This document shows, in pieces, positions 45,001 to 58,058 of a stretch of DNA of 64,000 bases. Under the pieces are notes generated by a model that saw nothing but the letters and a program-made list of their open reading frames with translations, had not been told where the DNA came from and ran no database searches. The stretch is from Diploscapter coronatus (Eukaryota > Nematoda > Chromadorea > Rhabditida > Rhabditidae). Location of the stretch: assembly GCA_964036155.1 (NCBI GenBank), contig OZ038423.1, forward strand, positions 55,009,249 through 55,073,248. The letters are read 5' to 3'. Within the stretch, counting starts at the first letter, position 1. The number at the start of each line of letters is the position of its first letter. The translations under genes were made by a program, and so were the position numbers.

Positions 45001-48000
45001 CCTGTCAGAGGAGCTCTGGACTCTGCTGCAGGGATTCTCCTATGAAATTCGATATCGTCTTTATGGAAGGTTTGTCAAAGAAATTTATGAGTCTTCAACA
45101 AATCTTCATTAACTTTTTCAATTATCTTTTCCCTTTCCAGGTGGAACAGTCACACTGCTCGTTACAGCGAAATCAGTGTCGTTCGAGCGAAAGTCATCGG
45201 CAGGACAAAATATGTCTTGAAGTGAGAAAGCGTCGTTTTTGCTTGTTTTCAAAACTGAGAATTTTTCAGGCGACTTTCGAAGGACACTGTTCGGATAATG
45301 GGCAGGCAACTCGGGAAACTGGCTCACCTCCATCCTATGGCCATGTTTGATTATCTCCTCAGTCAAGTGCGACTTTGTTCTTTCTAGAAAAATGCAAATT
45401 CTGAAAAATTGACATTTTTGGCTTGTTCATACAACAGGGAAAAATTTCTTTTCTCTGACAACGTAAAATGAACGAATAAGAACAATTTGACTAATATTAT
45501 TCTCTATGAAAGTGACGAATTTTTATCTGTCACTGGTTCTGATAATTTTCAACTCGTTAAACTTTAGGTGCAAACATTCGACAATCTGATCGGCCCAGTC
45601 GTGGACAGCATACGATTCCTGACCAGTCTCGAATTCGACGTTTTGTCGTGTAAGAATCAATCGGTTCGTTCCAATTCCAAGAGAACTCCTTTCAGTCTGC
45701 ATAATCAGTCAATTGTCGAATCCCTCCAAACAGCAGCTCAAGGCCTCCGACGCAACACTCAGTCCTTGGCTCATCGCTCTTGCCAATTTGGTAAGAATCT
45801 CGTCTTTCTTAAAAAGTACAGGTAGAGAGTGCAAACTCTCAAATTTGAGAAACCATCTACGCTCTCTAGTATAGGTTTTTACTTATTCAAAAAAAAATTG
45901 CGAAGTTAAATCGTAATTTCGATCCATATCTTCAATCATTTATCATACAAAAATCACTGTTCTCGTCACAACTTCTTGTTTATTTGTGAGTGTTTACAGG
46001 TCGGATCGATCTACAAAAAGTACCCAATGGAATTAAACGGGATGCTCGAATATGTCGCCCACCAACTACGCAATTCGAAAAGGTTTCTCACATCTTCAAA
46101 AATCGTTTTTTCTTACTTTTTCAATTCAGTTTCGATCTTCTCTTGGTCCGTGAAATAATCCAGAACATGTCGTGGGTCGAGAGTTCCACAGGACTCACGA
46201 ACGAACAAGTCGAGGCTCTGTCGGGCGGGGAAGTTCTCAAACAGGAGGTCATTTTTAGGCTTTATTTTTTAGCATCTTGAAATATTAGTAGTATAGCTTT
46301 AGACGAAATGGCACGGAAAGCTTACTATTATTCTTACTTTCTCTCTTGACATCTTTATTTTACAAGGCTTAGTTATTCATTCTGCTATTTTCAGGCAGGA
46401 GGCTTTTCAACAGCTCGGAACAAGCGTGCTTCTGTGCGATTGAAGGATGCACTTCTCAAGGATAATTTAGCGGTACTATTTCTTCCTGAATAATTCGATT
46501 ATTTTCTATCGATTGCAGGTGTCTTTGTGCATTCTCATCGCCCAACAGCGTGAATTCATCGTTCATGAGGATGGACAAACGCTGCCTCTCAAATTGGTTG
46601 GAGAAATGATGGATCAGGTGAATTTTTATTAAATTTGCTCCGAAGATGATCTTTCGTGAAGTTTCGATAAGAAAGACAAATTTGCAATTGTATCGATTAT
46701 TTTAAATTTCAATCAAGAATATTTATCTTTGAGTGCCGCGACACCCTGCAGCAATTGGTTGCCTTCCTCCTCTCCTATGTGAAATGGGATGACTATGCAA
46801 AGCGAATGCCGACTGTGGGCGAGCTGCTGACGGAGTTCAGACTGCCTCTCGATGCTGCCATGTTTCTCGTCAGACCCACTTACATGCCTAAGGTTGATTT
46901 TTATAAGCTTTGTTTTCAATCAGACCAATCTTTCGCGAAATGATATTTTGTGAATCATGTGAATGAGAACACACATATTTATTTCCGATAGTTCGAAAGA
47001 AACAATTATAATTACCCTAAACATAAATTTGCGATTTTTATCAAGTCTTTAGGTGCTTGCCATGTACGACGCCGCGAAGCGAGCCAAGCCGTTGGAAGAG
47101 GGAAAGACTCGTTTGGATTCTGCGCAGAAAATGGTCGTGTTCAAAGAAGTGCTAGATCAGTTCCTGGATGAGCTGTCCCAGGATCTGTCGCCCTGCCTCT
47201 CCCCTCATATCATCAACGATGTCGCTAGCAGGTTGATATTTACTTTAGAAAATCGAATGATACTCTCTCATATCTATGCACAACCAAAGACAACTTGAGT
47301 TATATAACCCTTGTCTTCGTCTGTCTCATCTCCCCTCTATTAGTGGAATGAAGAAAAAAGCAATTTGACAATTTCAATAAAATTCTATTTTAACTTTCAG
47401 ACAAATGGCAATCTTCTGGATGCTGAATCTGTACGACATCGAAGTGCCTGTGGCTGCGTACGAGAGAACGATCGAGGCAGTCAGGAAACAGCTCAAGGAT
47501 GTCGCTGACAATATCGATATGGTAACGAAATTCGTTTTCAACCAAATTCCCTTCCACTTTTTTGAATTTTTATCTTCATCTCTGAACACGGGATTTCATT
47601 ATTCAACCTTGCAAAACTGACGTCCGACTTGCGAGAAGATAAGCGCAACTGCGGTGCGGTGGCCTACTTTTGCAGTTGCTGTGGGAAACGTTTAGAAAAT
47701 CTGCTAGGGGCGGGCGTTGTTGCAGCGGCAAGTTTCATGTAAATTGCAAGTCGAATTGATGCGTTTCAATAACTTTTCTGTCATTTGTGACCATTATTTA
47801 CCGCTTTCAGAGCAAATCCAAACGGGCGAAGGAAGAGGAAAGGCTGAAATCGTTGGAGGCGAAACTGAAAGACGAACAGAAGAGACAGACAGAGCATGTC
47901 GCGAGAATCAGGGGTTGGATGCAGACTGCCAAAGACACCATCTTCGAGGAAAATAGTAGGAACATTTATTCTCCTCTTAAAATTCATGGACCTCATTCAG

Positions 48001-51000
48001 AACATCAACAAACGGCAGCCTTCTTCCAAATGTGCGTCTATTCACGAGCACTCTTTTCGGAAGTAGACGCGGTTCGTTTTATGAAATATCGTAAAATAAG
48101 AGATTTTTATTCATGCTTTTCATCGAAATTTAAGAATTACAACTTTTAGCAAGAAAATGAGAATAATTCAGATATACTGCGGCCGTCTGTTCATTTACCT
48201 GCACGAACAGAGGACGACCTTCTTCATGTCTGTGCTCTTCGTTGACAAGGTAAACTATAATACAGTCGTGTTGACAACAACCCTCCAAAGAGATACTATA
48301 CAAATCCAGAGTACGTGGTACACACATGCGCATTTGCGATGTTTTTAACAATAAAATTTCTACATTTTTACGACTTTTTCCCAATTTAAAAATTCTCAAA
48401 CGATTGGAAGAGTCTTACGAATAGCAGATTTCTAGAAAAGAATGCGGATAATCCCAAATTTGGCTGATCAAAAGTTGAAAATTAATAGTTTTCATTAACG
48501 ACCGCGTTCTATGTCTACGTGTGCATGAGTAAAGGAGGGTATATAAACACGATTGTACATCTATTCAACGACATTCGATTTGATCAAACTGGAAATTCGA
48601 TAAATGTTAGCATAGTCACAATGCGAAACACTAAGTCTTTTAGTAAAATAATTGGGCTACGAATATTGCTGTCTTAAAAGTGAGTACCTTTGGTCAAACG
48701 CTATTCCTCCTTTCTCTCGCTTTGGAGCAAAAGTACTCGCAGTCAAATAGTTTCCCCTTTTGCAGATATTCTCTGACGTGCTGCCTCTGATATGCGGTCT
48801 GACAGAGAACGAAGCGGCTTCGTACGGCAGATTCCTGGACATCATTCTCACGCAGTGCAACAAGTGGCACGCCAACAAGCAACTCTATGAAGCGGTCAGT
48901 TCATTCTTTTCTTTCATTCATGAATATTTAGAGTGAAAAATTATAGGTACGTGTAATTTTCATTAGTCTATACTTACCTCTACCACTATTTGCTCAATTT
49001 TTTATTTGGAAGTTTCACTTGCAGGGATTTTATGCCTAATTTCACTATCGTGATAGTCGTAATTCTTCATAAGACTAGAGAATGATTCAGGAATGCGCAG
49101 GTACTCCAGGTTTCATCGTGAAGAAGTCGGATTCTCCAGGCGAAGGACAAGGACTCATCTATGAGAATTTCCGAAAACTCTCCTACAAATGGCAGGTTGG
49201 GGATTAAATGAACTATTGGTGTCAATTCGTTTTTCCTTCATCAATAATTTCAGCAAACTCTGCAAATGACATTCCAAGGCATCTTGTCTGATTCAAAGGC
49301 AGAATACGCCCTTCTGCGCAACAGTCTCATCGTCATGACTAAGGTAGGTCTTTGCAGAGTTGACTAATTGAAAATCAAGGCTTATCATTTGTTTTCTACT
49401 TGAATTTTATCACACAATCATGCTTTCATGAAAGTAAAATAGGATAAAAAAGTCATTCAATGTATTTGAATATTGATAATTGTTCAGATGATCAACTCGT
49501 TCCCGACAATCTCTGAGCATCTGGCGATAATTGAGAAGGAAGTTGCGAAGGTGCGCGACAGGGAGAAGGGCTCGAGGGACGACCTCTCGCTCAAGGCTGC
49601 GAGCTATGCGGGCAGACTCAGGTTGAGGGCCACCAAAACTATCGACACTGCTAACTACTGTGTATGTCGTTTTCAGCAAGATTATTTCAAATTATTGGCA
49701 AATATTCTGTAGAGACATTTTCTGGATAGAGCTTTACAAATGCTTTTTTCTAATGATTTTATAAAGACCTATGAAGTTAATATAAACTTGTCTTTACTTC
49801 AATTAGAATTTTTCACGGATGTGAAATTTCAGATCCAGAGCAGAAAGGTCAAACCTGCAGCGGCAGCTGGAAAGAAGAAGGAGAACAAGGAATCGAAAGA
49901 AGCGAAGGAAGGGAAAGAGCCGAAAGATTCAAAGGAAACGAAGGAGTCCAATGCAAATTTGAATGAAGAGAAAGAGACTGTGAATGGGAAGTCCACCAAG
50001 GAGGAGAAGAGGACTGCAGCGAAGGACAAGAAGAAGCTGACTTCCTCGAATGAAAGTCTTAATGTGAGTAGGAATTTAGAAGTCGTTTTTTCATTATTGA
50101 TAATAAGTATAGTTCATATAAGAGTAAATGGACTCAGTTAGGTTTTGAAGATTAAATTCGAGAAAATGAAAGAAAACTAGACCCTTTTCTTCAACAACTA
50201 CATTAGAATTACAAATTCATTGAAAAATAACGATTTCAATGTTTTGAATTTTCAGAATGACGAAAAGTCTGCCAAATTGGCCAAGGAAATTCCGAAAGAA
50301 GCGGGTCCTCAGCCACCTCCAACTCCTAAAGCTTCCAAGGAGGAAAACAGCAAGGAGAAAACTGCCACTAAGGACAGGAAACGATCTGCTCCGGTCACTG
50401 AAAACGTAAGCTAATTTATTTTTAAAGATCATAATGGAATTTTGATAAGCTTGTAAAGTGGAACTATTTTGGCCCCACATTCATCAAAATCCTTACAAAT
50501 GCTAATTTCAGAACGACGAAAAGCCAGCAAAAGCGGCCAAGGAATCGGCTCCACCGACACCCACAACGAGAACGTCGAAGGAGGAGAGCAGGGAAAAGGA
50601 ACGAGAGAGGGAGAAAGACAAAGAGAAGGAGAAACCTGCTCTGAAGGAACGAAGACGGACCACTGGATCGAATGAGAATGTGAGTTATTTGAATTCGAAT
50701 TTGAATGCAAATCTTCGAAAGTTTGAAAGGTTTTCAAGATTTGCATAAGTTATTTATACATGCCTAAAATATTTAAAGAGAAAGATCTACAGGGCATATT
50801 TTCGCAGAAAGTCGATTTTAGCAATACATTTTTGCCAAATTTATTTGAAAGGGATTCAATCTAATTATTCTGTCATTTTATTCATTGCTGAAAATAATTC
50901 AAAAAATTCCAGCACGATGATAAGTCGACAAAGTTATCGAAAGAAGCCTCGAAGGAACTCGCAGAAAAAGTCGCTGGTCCAAAACCTCCGAAGGAAGAAA

Positions 51001-52290
51001 ATGGCAAAGAGAAGGAAAGGGAAAAGGAGAAGCCACTCACTAAGGAGCGAAAAAGGATTGCTGTGCCACATGAAAATGTAAGCGAAACTCATTTTTCAAC
51101 AATTTATTTATTTAGAACTATTTTCGTCAGGGTTGAAAAGTTACTATTGATTTTTTTGCTTTTTAGCATAACAAGCACTTCAAGAACAATATTGAAGAAT
51201 ATACTGTCTTCCAATGAATTTATTGATATTTATTTCAGGTGCTTGCATATCTCCAACCTGACGGCAGGAAGAAGAAGCGAACAGAATCTGCAGACGAGGA
51301 GGTGAAACAGAGCAGCAGCAGCACTGAAAATGGAGAGGAATACGGTCCGAGCAGACACAAGGAAAGGTAAGGAATTAATGGTTGGTCACACAAAATGAGA
51401 ATTTCTTTGTTTTAAGAATCAGACAATCGTAGAGAATGAAATGCATATACACATGTTTTCGAAATCTGCAAAAGTTTTCTATAGGAAACAAATTCCCGTT
51501 ATAAGGCTTCAGATGGAAGGCTACCGAAAATTTCTTGGGTCCAGGCACCGAGTTTTCTGCTAATCTAACCCCAATATGATGCATTTCATACTTGCATTTT
51601 GAGCACTGCGAATTCAATAGAAAATCGTCAGGTCGTTTGACTATGACTCGACAGAAATACAGAATGGAAAGCAATAAATCGATGTTCAGGAAAGATGAAA
51701 GCAAGAAGACGTCTGAAAAGGACAGGGATGCGCAGAGGAAGGACAGAGACAAGGACAAGGATCGAGTCGAGCATGCTGCCGCTGACAGGGAAAGGAGGGA
51801 CAGAAGGGAGAAGGAGAAAGAGAAGGACAGACGGAGCAGAAGTCATGACAAAGACAAGGACAGGGGCAAGGAGAAGGAACGGGAACGCGAGAGAGACAGG
51901 TTCGAATTTGGATTCATAGCTATTGAAAGTTCGAAGTAAAATATGAAGTTGCAATATTCCGAATAACATGATTTTTTGATTTCATGGAAAGTTTTCAGTT
52001 TTCGTCCTTGCCAAAGAAGGCTCAAAAATGTGTACGAAAATCTCAATGGCCAAAATTTGTTCAATTCATTGAAGATATAGTAAAAATGGTCATTTTTTAT
52101 CTTTCCTAAATTTACATTAAAGAATTGTTTGAACTGAACAACTATGGATTTGTTTTTACCAAATTTAGAATTATTCAATTTTAGGAAAAAGGAAACAGAA
52201 CGGCACAAGAAAGATGAAAAGGAGAGAGACAAGCGGCAGGACGAAAAACTCGAAAAGAGGACAAGATCTTCGGATTCGGGCAAAAAATAG
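42051..52290 (+). CDS. THOC2: THO complex subunit 2
   Basis: Largest scaffold of the THO/TREX complex, which couples nuclear transcription to mRNA packaging and export. Thirty-seven exons can be joined in phase from ATG 42051 to TAG 52288, giving 1,570 residues (human 1,593). Selected exons: 42051-42173, 42985-43151, 44482-44638, 45270-45366, 45568-45649, 45696-45790, 46130-46247, 46734-46892, 47053-47231, 47401-47521, 48172-48249, 48766-48894, 49091-49195, 49488-49661, 49833-50063, 51690-51899 and 52185-52290. Family segments include MAMFDYLLSQVQTFDNLIGP, VVDSIRFLTSLEFDVLS, KYPMELNGMLEYVAHQL, LKDALLKDNLAVSLCILIAQ, FSDVLPLICGLTENEASSYG and YENFRKLSYKWQ. The last ~440 residues are a Lys/Glu/Arg-rich disordered tail, as in other metazoans. 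Intron 45650-45695 is 46 bp. Three consecutive tail exons look like tandem duplicates. Confidence 0.96.
43501..43632. repeat. Hairpin element in THOC2 intron 7
   Basis: TTCAGACTTGTTCGTCCTAG with CGCGAACATTG at the left is an imperfect inverted copy of the right end CAATGTTGTTCGTGCTTGGA with CGAACACATTCTGAA. At ~130 bp, non-coding and in the middle of an intron, it fits a small MITE or a structured intronic RNA. Confidence 0.5.
49833..51077 (+). repeat. Tandemly repeated exons in the THOC2 tail
   Basis: Exons 50256-50405, 50512-50679 and 50913-51077 (50, 56 and 55 codons, all phase 0) have the same architecture. Each opens with NDEK-S-AK-LAKE, NDEK-P-AK-AAKE or HDDK-STK-LSKE and ends with TKDRKRSAPVTEN, LKERRRTTGSNEN or TKERKRIAVPHEN, just before the donor. 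The preceding exon (49833-50063) ends similarly (KDKKKLTSSNESLN). This fits exon duplication. Confidence 0.7.
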
Positions 52291-52459
52291 AATTATTTTC
52301 ATTTATTTGATTTTTATTTTTATTTTTAATTAATTTGAATTCGTTGTTTCTATCTGTTGAAATGAAATGTTTTATCTAGAAAGAAACGTTGAAAATTATG
52401 CGATGATTAACCAGCATATTCAGATTCTGAATTAATGATAGAATTGATCAGATCCAGAT

Positions 52460-53522
52460 TTAAGCCTCGAGTTTGACGAGGAAAATGAAGCAGATATCCT
52501 TGGCCTCTCCATCACGAGACAGAATCCAGTTGACTTGGATATTCTCATTCTGAAATTGCTTGATTTTCCTTTCAATTGAATTGAAAATGACTTACCAAGG
52601 GATACTGATGCATCATCTCAATTCCCCAATTATAGGAATACGCGGTGCCCTTCTTAAGGGGACATTTCAGGCCTGAATGTAATTTGATAATGTCACTAGT
52701 ACATAATTAATCAATGATATGTGATAGAACAGGGCTATTCGAAGTTTAAAGTTTGGAAAATTCAAAATCAGTGCTAGAATTGACATTTTGTGATCCCTGA
52801 AGTGAAACCGGATTTCCAAGACCCAAAAACGCCCTGAATCTCCGGATTTTGTCAGAATCGGGGTCTATATTCCAAGATATTCTTGTGAAAAGTTCGAAAA
52901 TTAAATTCGATTGAGCTGGTTATTGAAATTCACTCCTTATCATTATCCAACTAAACTTCTCCCTAATTTGAAAAGGAAAGATAAGTGCTGACTAGATTTG
53001 CAAGCATCGTCAGTCTCCATGGGGAAGTCGACATAGCTGCCCGAGCCGATCTTGGCCTTGACCTTGGTCTTCATGGTGGCGATGTCCTCGTTCGGAGTGA
53101 AGTTGACTCTGATCTTGGGAGTGGTGCCCTGCTTGATGAGACACTGCTTCTTGCCTCCTTCTAACTCCTTCACCGTGCAGCCGTCAACTTCCACTCCATT
53201 CAATGTTGAAAGCGAGTCTTAATTATATATATTTCGAACAAAATATTCACAGAGAAATCTTTGAGAGTAGTGACATAGTGATATCTTGACCTATGAAAAG
53301 TACTGAAGAGATAATGGCTAGCTATTATATCTTTCTTGTGATATTTCAATCTCTTTCATTAATTTTATCACTGTTCTCCCAAATTACCATCCAACAGTCG
53401 GTGAAGATCAGCTTTGATTCTTTTAAGTAAAATGACTCACTGCAATTCTTGAAGCCTATTGGAACAAAGTCTGCGGTAGAAATAGCAATGAACACGGAGA
53501 TGAAGACAAGCCGAAGCATCAT
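52460..53522 (-). CDS. NPC2/ML-domain secreted lipid-binding protein
   Basis: Four exons: 53522-53441, 53217-52993, 52672-52596 and 52549-52460, giving 157 residues, close to human NPC2 (151). An N-terminal signal peptide (MMLRLVFISVFIAIS) is followed by a mature part with the ML-domain cysteines: FKNC near the start, EVDGCTVKE, KKQCLIKQG, DDACKSSLKCPLKKG and DICFIFLVKL at the end. The CPLKKGTAYSY and YPLENIQVNWIL segments are diagnostic. These proteins bind sterols or other lipids; intracellular NPC2 works in lysosomal cholesterol export, while many invertebrate paralogs are extracellular. Which applies here cannot be told. An acceptor 5' of the ATG suggests a spliced leader exon. The gene is convergent with THOC2, 170 bp apart. 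Confidence 0.9.
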
Positions 53523-54391
53523 TTTCAGTCCTGTAAAATCTAATGGAATCTCGATGGGAATGGCATTTTCCAAGAGCACGGCGATATTTATAATGCAATT
53601 TTTCGTATATGAATTTTAACGGTTTACGTAAAAAGTCACGAATCATTCCATCAAAATCTCTATCTAGTCTAGTGCTAAACTATGGCTATCGTAAAAGTTA
53701 AAATAATATCTGATAATCTAATTGTAAAATGTATCAAATTCAAAGAGCAAAATTGAATGGATTTGATCAAAATAAGAAAAATCAGGCTGAGATGTTGGTG
53801 CAATAAAAGTCTGCTGGACATAGAGTAGGGATGAGATTAAGAGATAAAGGGGAGAAACAGGGCTATAAATCACAAAGGCAGGATATTTTATTGAACAGAA
53901 CAGCAGATGTGCCTGCTCGAATGAATGAGATCATCGAGCAGACAAGTGGACTGTTTAGATAAATGCACAAACACAACCAATCGAATGATAGCCAAAGCGA
54001 AGAACTAGGAAATTCGAGAGCCAATCATTTGATCATTCATTCCACAAACTAATTGTTAGTTGAAGCAATAGTCAAAACCAGGTACTACACTTCAAATTGA
54101 TTACATACTACTTTTATATCAAGTTCAAAAAAAAATTTTATCTTCTATATATTATTGTAAAATTTCGCAAGTAATGCAACAGTTGAGTTTCTGAAAATAG
54201 ACTAATGCTTGAAAAAGTATAAATTAAAAAGCTATAAATGCTTAATACGCGTAAATGAGTGTATTTGATATATACAAATAGAGTTATTATATCGTGAAAT
54301 TCGATAATCATCTAAATAATTAGATATAATGGCTAGAATAAGCGAATATCCTAAGGTAAAGTTGAAAACAACGAAAGACTGAATAAATATT
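53523..54391. other. Intergenic region, NPC2-like promoter side
   Basis: AT-rich spacer holding the 5' leader of the NPC2-like gene and the 3' UTR of the F-box gene. Nothing else recognised. Confidence 0.5.
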
Positions 54392-57300
54392 CTACTTCGT
54401 AGGGATAATTTCTTTGCTCGCCAGAATTTCTACCGGTTTCTCGTCGTTTTCCTGATTCTCCTGCATCAGCGCAGCCGCTAGAGCAACTGTGAATACCTAG
54501 AAAATTCACGCATAATTTTCGAATAAGATCAAATACATTTAGATTTCTTAAATTGAGTATCTTGTGTGTATGCATCATTTGGTCTATTTTTTTTAAAAAC
54601 ATTTTTAGGCAGTATATTTAGCATTTTGCTAAAATAATGAACACTAAACTTTACACTATTAAGATCAATAATTTGAATGTTTATAGAAAAAAAATGAATT
54701 AAAATACTAACCCTGTGTGTATTTTCCTCGTGCACATTGTAGAGAGTCAGGCTACCACTGCCTCGTCTATTTCTGCAGCACAGACCTCGTTTTCTGCATT
54801 CAGCTTCGAATGCACTGCCTTTGACATGCACACATCGCTTTACCGTGACGACCTGAGATCGAAGTCGTTTCTCGCCTTCATCGACCGAGTCAAACCATTC
54901 CTATAAAATTTATTCAATACAAGCCAATTTGATATCCTTCGTTTTGCTTACCTGTGTATAATCACAAACTGTATTTGTGGTAACAATGCATCGATCGAGA
55001 AGAATGGCGGGGAAGCTTTTCAAGGATGCAAAATGCTGGAGGGACTCATCTCCAACTCTGAAATATAAAAATTGAAATATAGAATCGTGAATAAAGTATC
55101 TAGCCTCAACGAATTGCCCATTCTACAGAGTTTGACTCCGTCGATTGAAATCCTTCGAATTCTGGCTGCATTCAGCTGAATCAAATGAGCATCGGTGATT
55201 GAATCTGGCCTCATGTTGTAGCAGTCATGCACCTGAGGAAAAAATAGTTATGTCTCTGATAAAAAGTGAAGGAATAATGTTTCAGTGAAAAAATATATGA
55301 ACATAGAAAGTGTTGCTTAAGGAAGCGTAAAAATCCTTACACGGGTAAAGGGGTAAGAGTTTTATCCCAATTTATAGACACATTTATCCCATAACGTTCG
55401 TCTAGAATATCCAAAAAAAAAAAACAATTTTACGAGGCTATGATGCAATAGCATTGTCGTCATTGAATTATAAATTAGCTAAATCTCAAATACGAAAGCT
55501 TGCATTTGTTACCCTTTAGAGCAACCAAAGTTAATAAAACGGGCCAAACTCTCTGACCATACCTGTATATTCTCATCTTAATTCCTTTCAAATATTTCTA
55601 TGACCCACCTCGAAATTCTCGAGATTCTTCCCAACGACAGCCAACAGACAGTGGAGAGTTAGTGAATTGGCATTTAGGAAGTCAACTTTGCTGAGCGTGA
55701 GCTGACTTAACTGGCTCAGATCTGCAGAGGACAACTGCAAGCGAAGGAAACAGACAAAATCATCTGTCAGGTTCATGTCCTGAAAATTATCTTGGAATAA
55801 TTTTTCAAGAATCCACTCCCATTTATATATAGAAGAGCAGATATTTAATTTACGCTGGACCGATATATTTTCTCACATTATTCATTCCTATCCACACCTT
55901 ACTCCACGTCTTTAAATATGAACACTCGAACTTCATTATTTAGAAACTGCAATTTTTTTTCAAAACAAAAAAAATCAAAAGATAAATCACTCTTTTTCGT
56001 CCGCTCATTTTTCATCCATTCGCCGATTTCATTCATTCATTCATTCATTTGCTCTTTTTGTCGTTTCATTTCTCCTCCGCATTATCCTCCTTTGGCTTCA
56101 TGCATTTCTGTTGCGGTTTTTCGGCACTTTCAAGTTCCTCTCTTTTGACATTTCATTTTTGTCAATATTCAATCCGTCGTTTTTATCTATTCGACTATTT
56201 GGCCCGCATGTGAAGTTTTTCAATCGAGTTAAGTCGTCAGGGAATGAAGAGGAGCTCACTCATGAACGCGCATTAATGCTAACTTTTCAATCGCCAATAG
56301 TGTATTCAACTTTTGATATTTTAAGAGTCTAAAAAAATTTCAAACGAAAAACAAAGCAAATTTCCTACCTTGAGAATGAGCCTATGAATGACGAATCGTT
56401 TGAAGTTGAACTGGAAGTTCTGTGGTTTCCTGATGGCAGCTTGAGCGATGGATATAGTCTTTGTCTGCTGCGTTTCATAAGCAACCCATCGCATTTCGAT
56501 GCCTCTTCCTCGAGGTAAGCCAGAAATGATCAGTCGCGATAACTGAAAATGATATATAGGTTTGAGACATAGCTCTTTCAGGAACTTCATATCTTCAGCA
56601 TGTTTAAAAAAGAAAAATCAAGAATGTACTTTTAACTTTTCTACATTGTTTTGGACTGTGATTTAGGTTGTAGTCTTAATGCACATGACTTATTTGGTGG
56701 AATTAAGTGGCAGTTGGTCAGGCCATTTCAATATTTCCAACAATATCAGGGTTTATAAAAGACTGTTTAGTCATTTTGTCAGGAATTAACAAGAGAAATT
56801 GAATGATTAATATGTTCAGAGGATCAGGCTGAACAATTAAAACAAGTGAAGAGAAACTCTTGGAAATAAGAATTCATGCTAATAGAATTATCATGACACA
56901 GCACAAGTTCCTATATAAGTGCGATATGTATATGAGATTATCCCTAATTATCAGTATGAGTTAAAGATAATCTGCCATTTACCAGATAATTATCGCAAAT
57001 TTGCTGTTTCGTAACTTTTTATCAAAGAATCGCGATTTAAAAGTTATAAAGTCACCGGATAAAAGATATGACTCAATCGATACAAAAATCAAGTTAAAAT
57101 TAAAATGCCAAAATGTACCTGCAAAGGCATCTTGTCAGAGTGGTATCCTCTATCAACCAATGCATGGAATCGACGGTTGACTGCTCGGCAGGAAAGAATA
57201 GATGACTGATCATTCACGAAATTCAGAATCTCGTAGAGAATCTCGTTCGGGATTGACTGAAATATGTGATTCTTAAAAATAAAGTAAATTATTTTATCAT

Positions 57301-58058
57301 AATGAGTATTTTTCTTCACAATAAATGTGGGTAGACATCTTCACTCTATTTTTGATAGCGACAGGGTATTTTTGAAGAGAGAAAATACTACCGGAAAATG
57401 ATCTAACTGATCTGATAAAACTAATTCTTCAATGATCGACATTTTCAAGTAATTTTTTCCGCTCGACTTTTAAAAAAGATAGGCGAATTGCAGTTTCTTT
57501 ATTTCGATAGGATTTAGTTAGGGCTGTTAATAGAATGATTCTTTTTTCTGTTTGAATAAATAAGTGCATCGATGGTCGACTATAAAATTCGAGTACGGAA
57601 TTCAAAAATGCCTACATCGAAAGGCGATGTGGAAGTAGATTGTTGCTGTTTCTTCTTCTGCAACTGCTGAGCTCCTCTCGAAAGCACCCAATCTAATACC
57701 AATCTCAGCACATTCTGCTTGTTGCTTTGCTTCTTCGCAAATTTCTTTTCCAAACTAAAATCGTTCAAAAATTACCGCATGAAATCTAACATCTATGACT
57801 GAAACTTCTAATGATTACTGTGACTTCACAGATAAACAGACAAAATGCAAAGAACAGTTCACTTCATTTTTCGTCCTTGAAGATGTAAAATCTTGTTTTG
57901 CCGTTCGAATTAGTAATTGGTTTACAAACTTTTATGCGTTTGGATAAGGAAAGAATACGATGTAGTCAAATGGCTTACACTGATCCCTTGAACTCCCTTC
58001 TGAAATCGTGCGCAGGACGATCGAAGTCCGTGAAACTGCGTTTGCGAGTGAGTTCCAT
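54392..58058 (-). CDS. F-box protein with degenerate leucine-rich C-terminus
   Basis: Probable substrate adaptor of an SCF ubiquitin ligase. Nine exons: 58058-57979, 57754-57616, 57256-57119, 56542-56369, 55779-55609, 55232-55105, 55057-54952, 54900-54712 and 54496-54392, giving 409 residues. The first ~70 residues are basic and Gln-rich. The F-box begins around residue 75 (SIPNEILYEILNFVNDQSSI then LSCRAVNRRFHALVD), a good match to the Skp1-binding consensus. The rest has weak leucine-rich features (LSQLSQLTLSKVDFLNANSL, ARIRRISIDGVKL, VGDESLQHFASLKSFPAILL), like the fast-evolving nematode F-box families. A Cys/Arg-rich stretch (CRKRGLCCRNRRGSG) near residue 350 is unusual. Intron 55104-55058 uses a GC donor. 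No ortholog assigned. Confidence 0.75.
56030..56049. repeat. (ATTC)n microsatellite in an F-box gene intron
   Basis: Five tandem TTCA units. Similar CCAT/TTCA runs occur upstream of the lipase near 14,880, so this is a common simple repeat here. Confidence 0.7.

Noticed and set aside
51843..52283. 146-codon minus-strand open frame
   Set aside because: Antisense shadow of the Lys/Arg/Glu-rich THOC2 tail, whose purine-rich codons leave Ser/Leu/Phe-rich open frames on the other strand.
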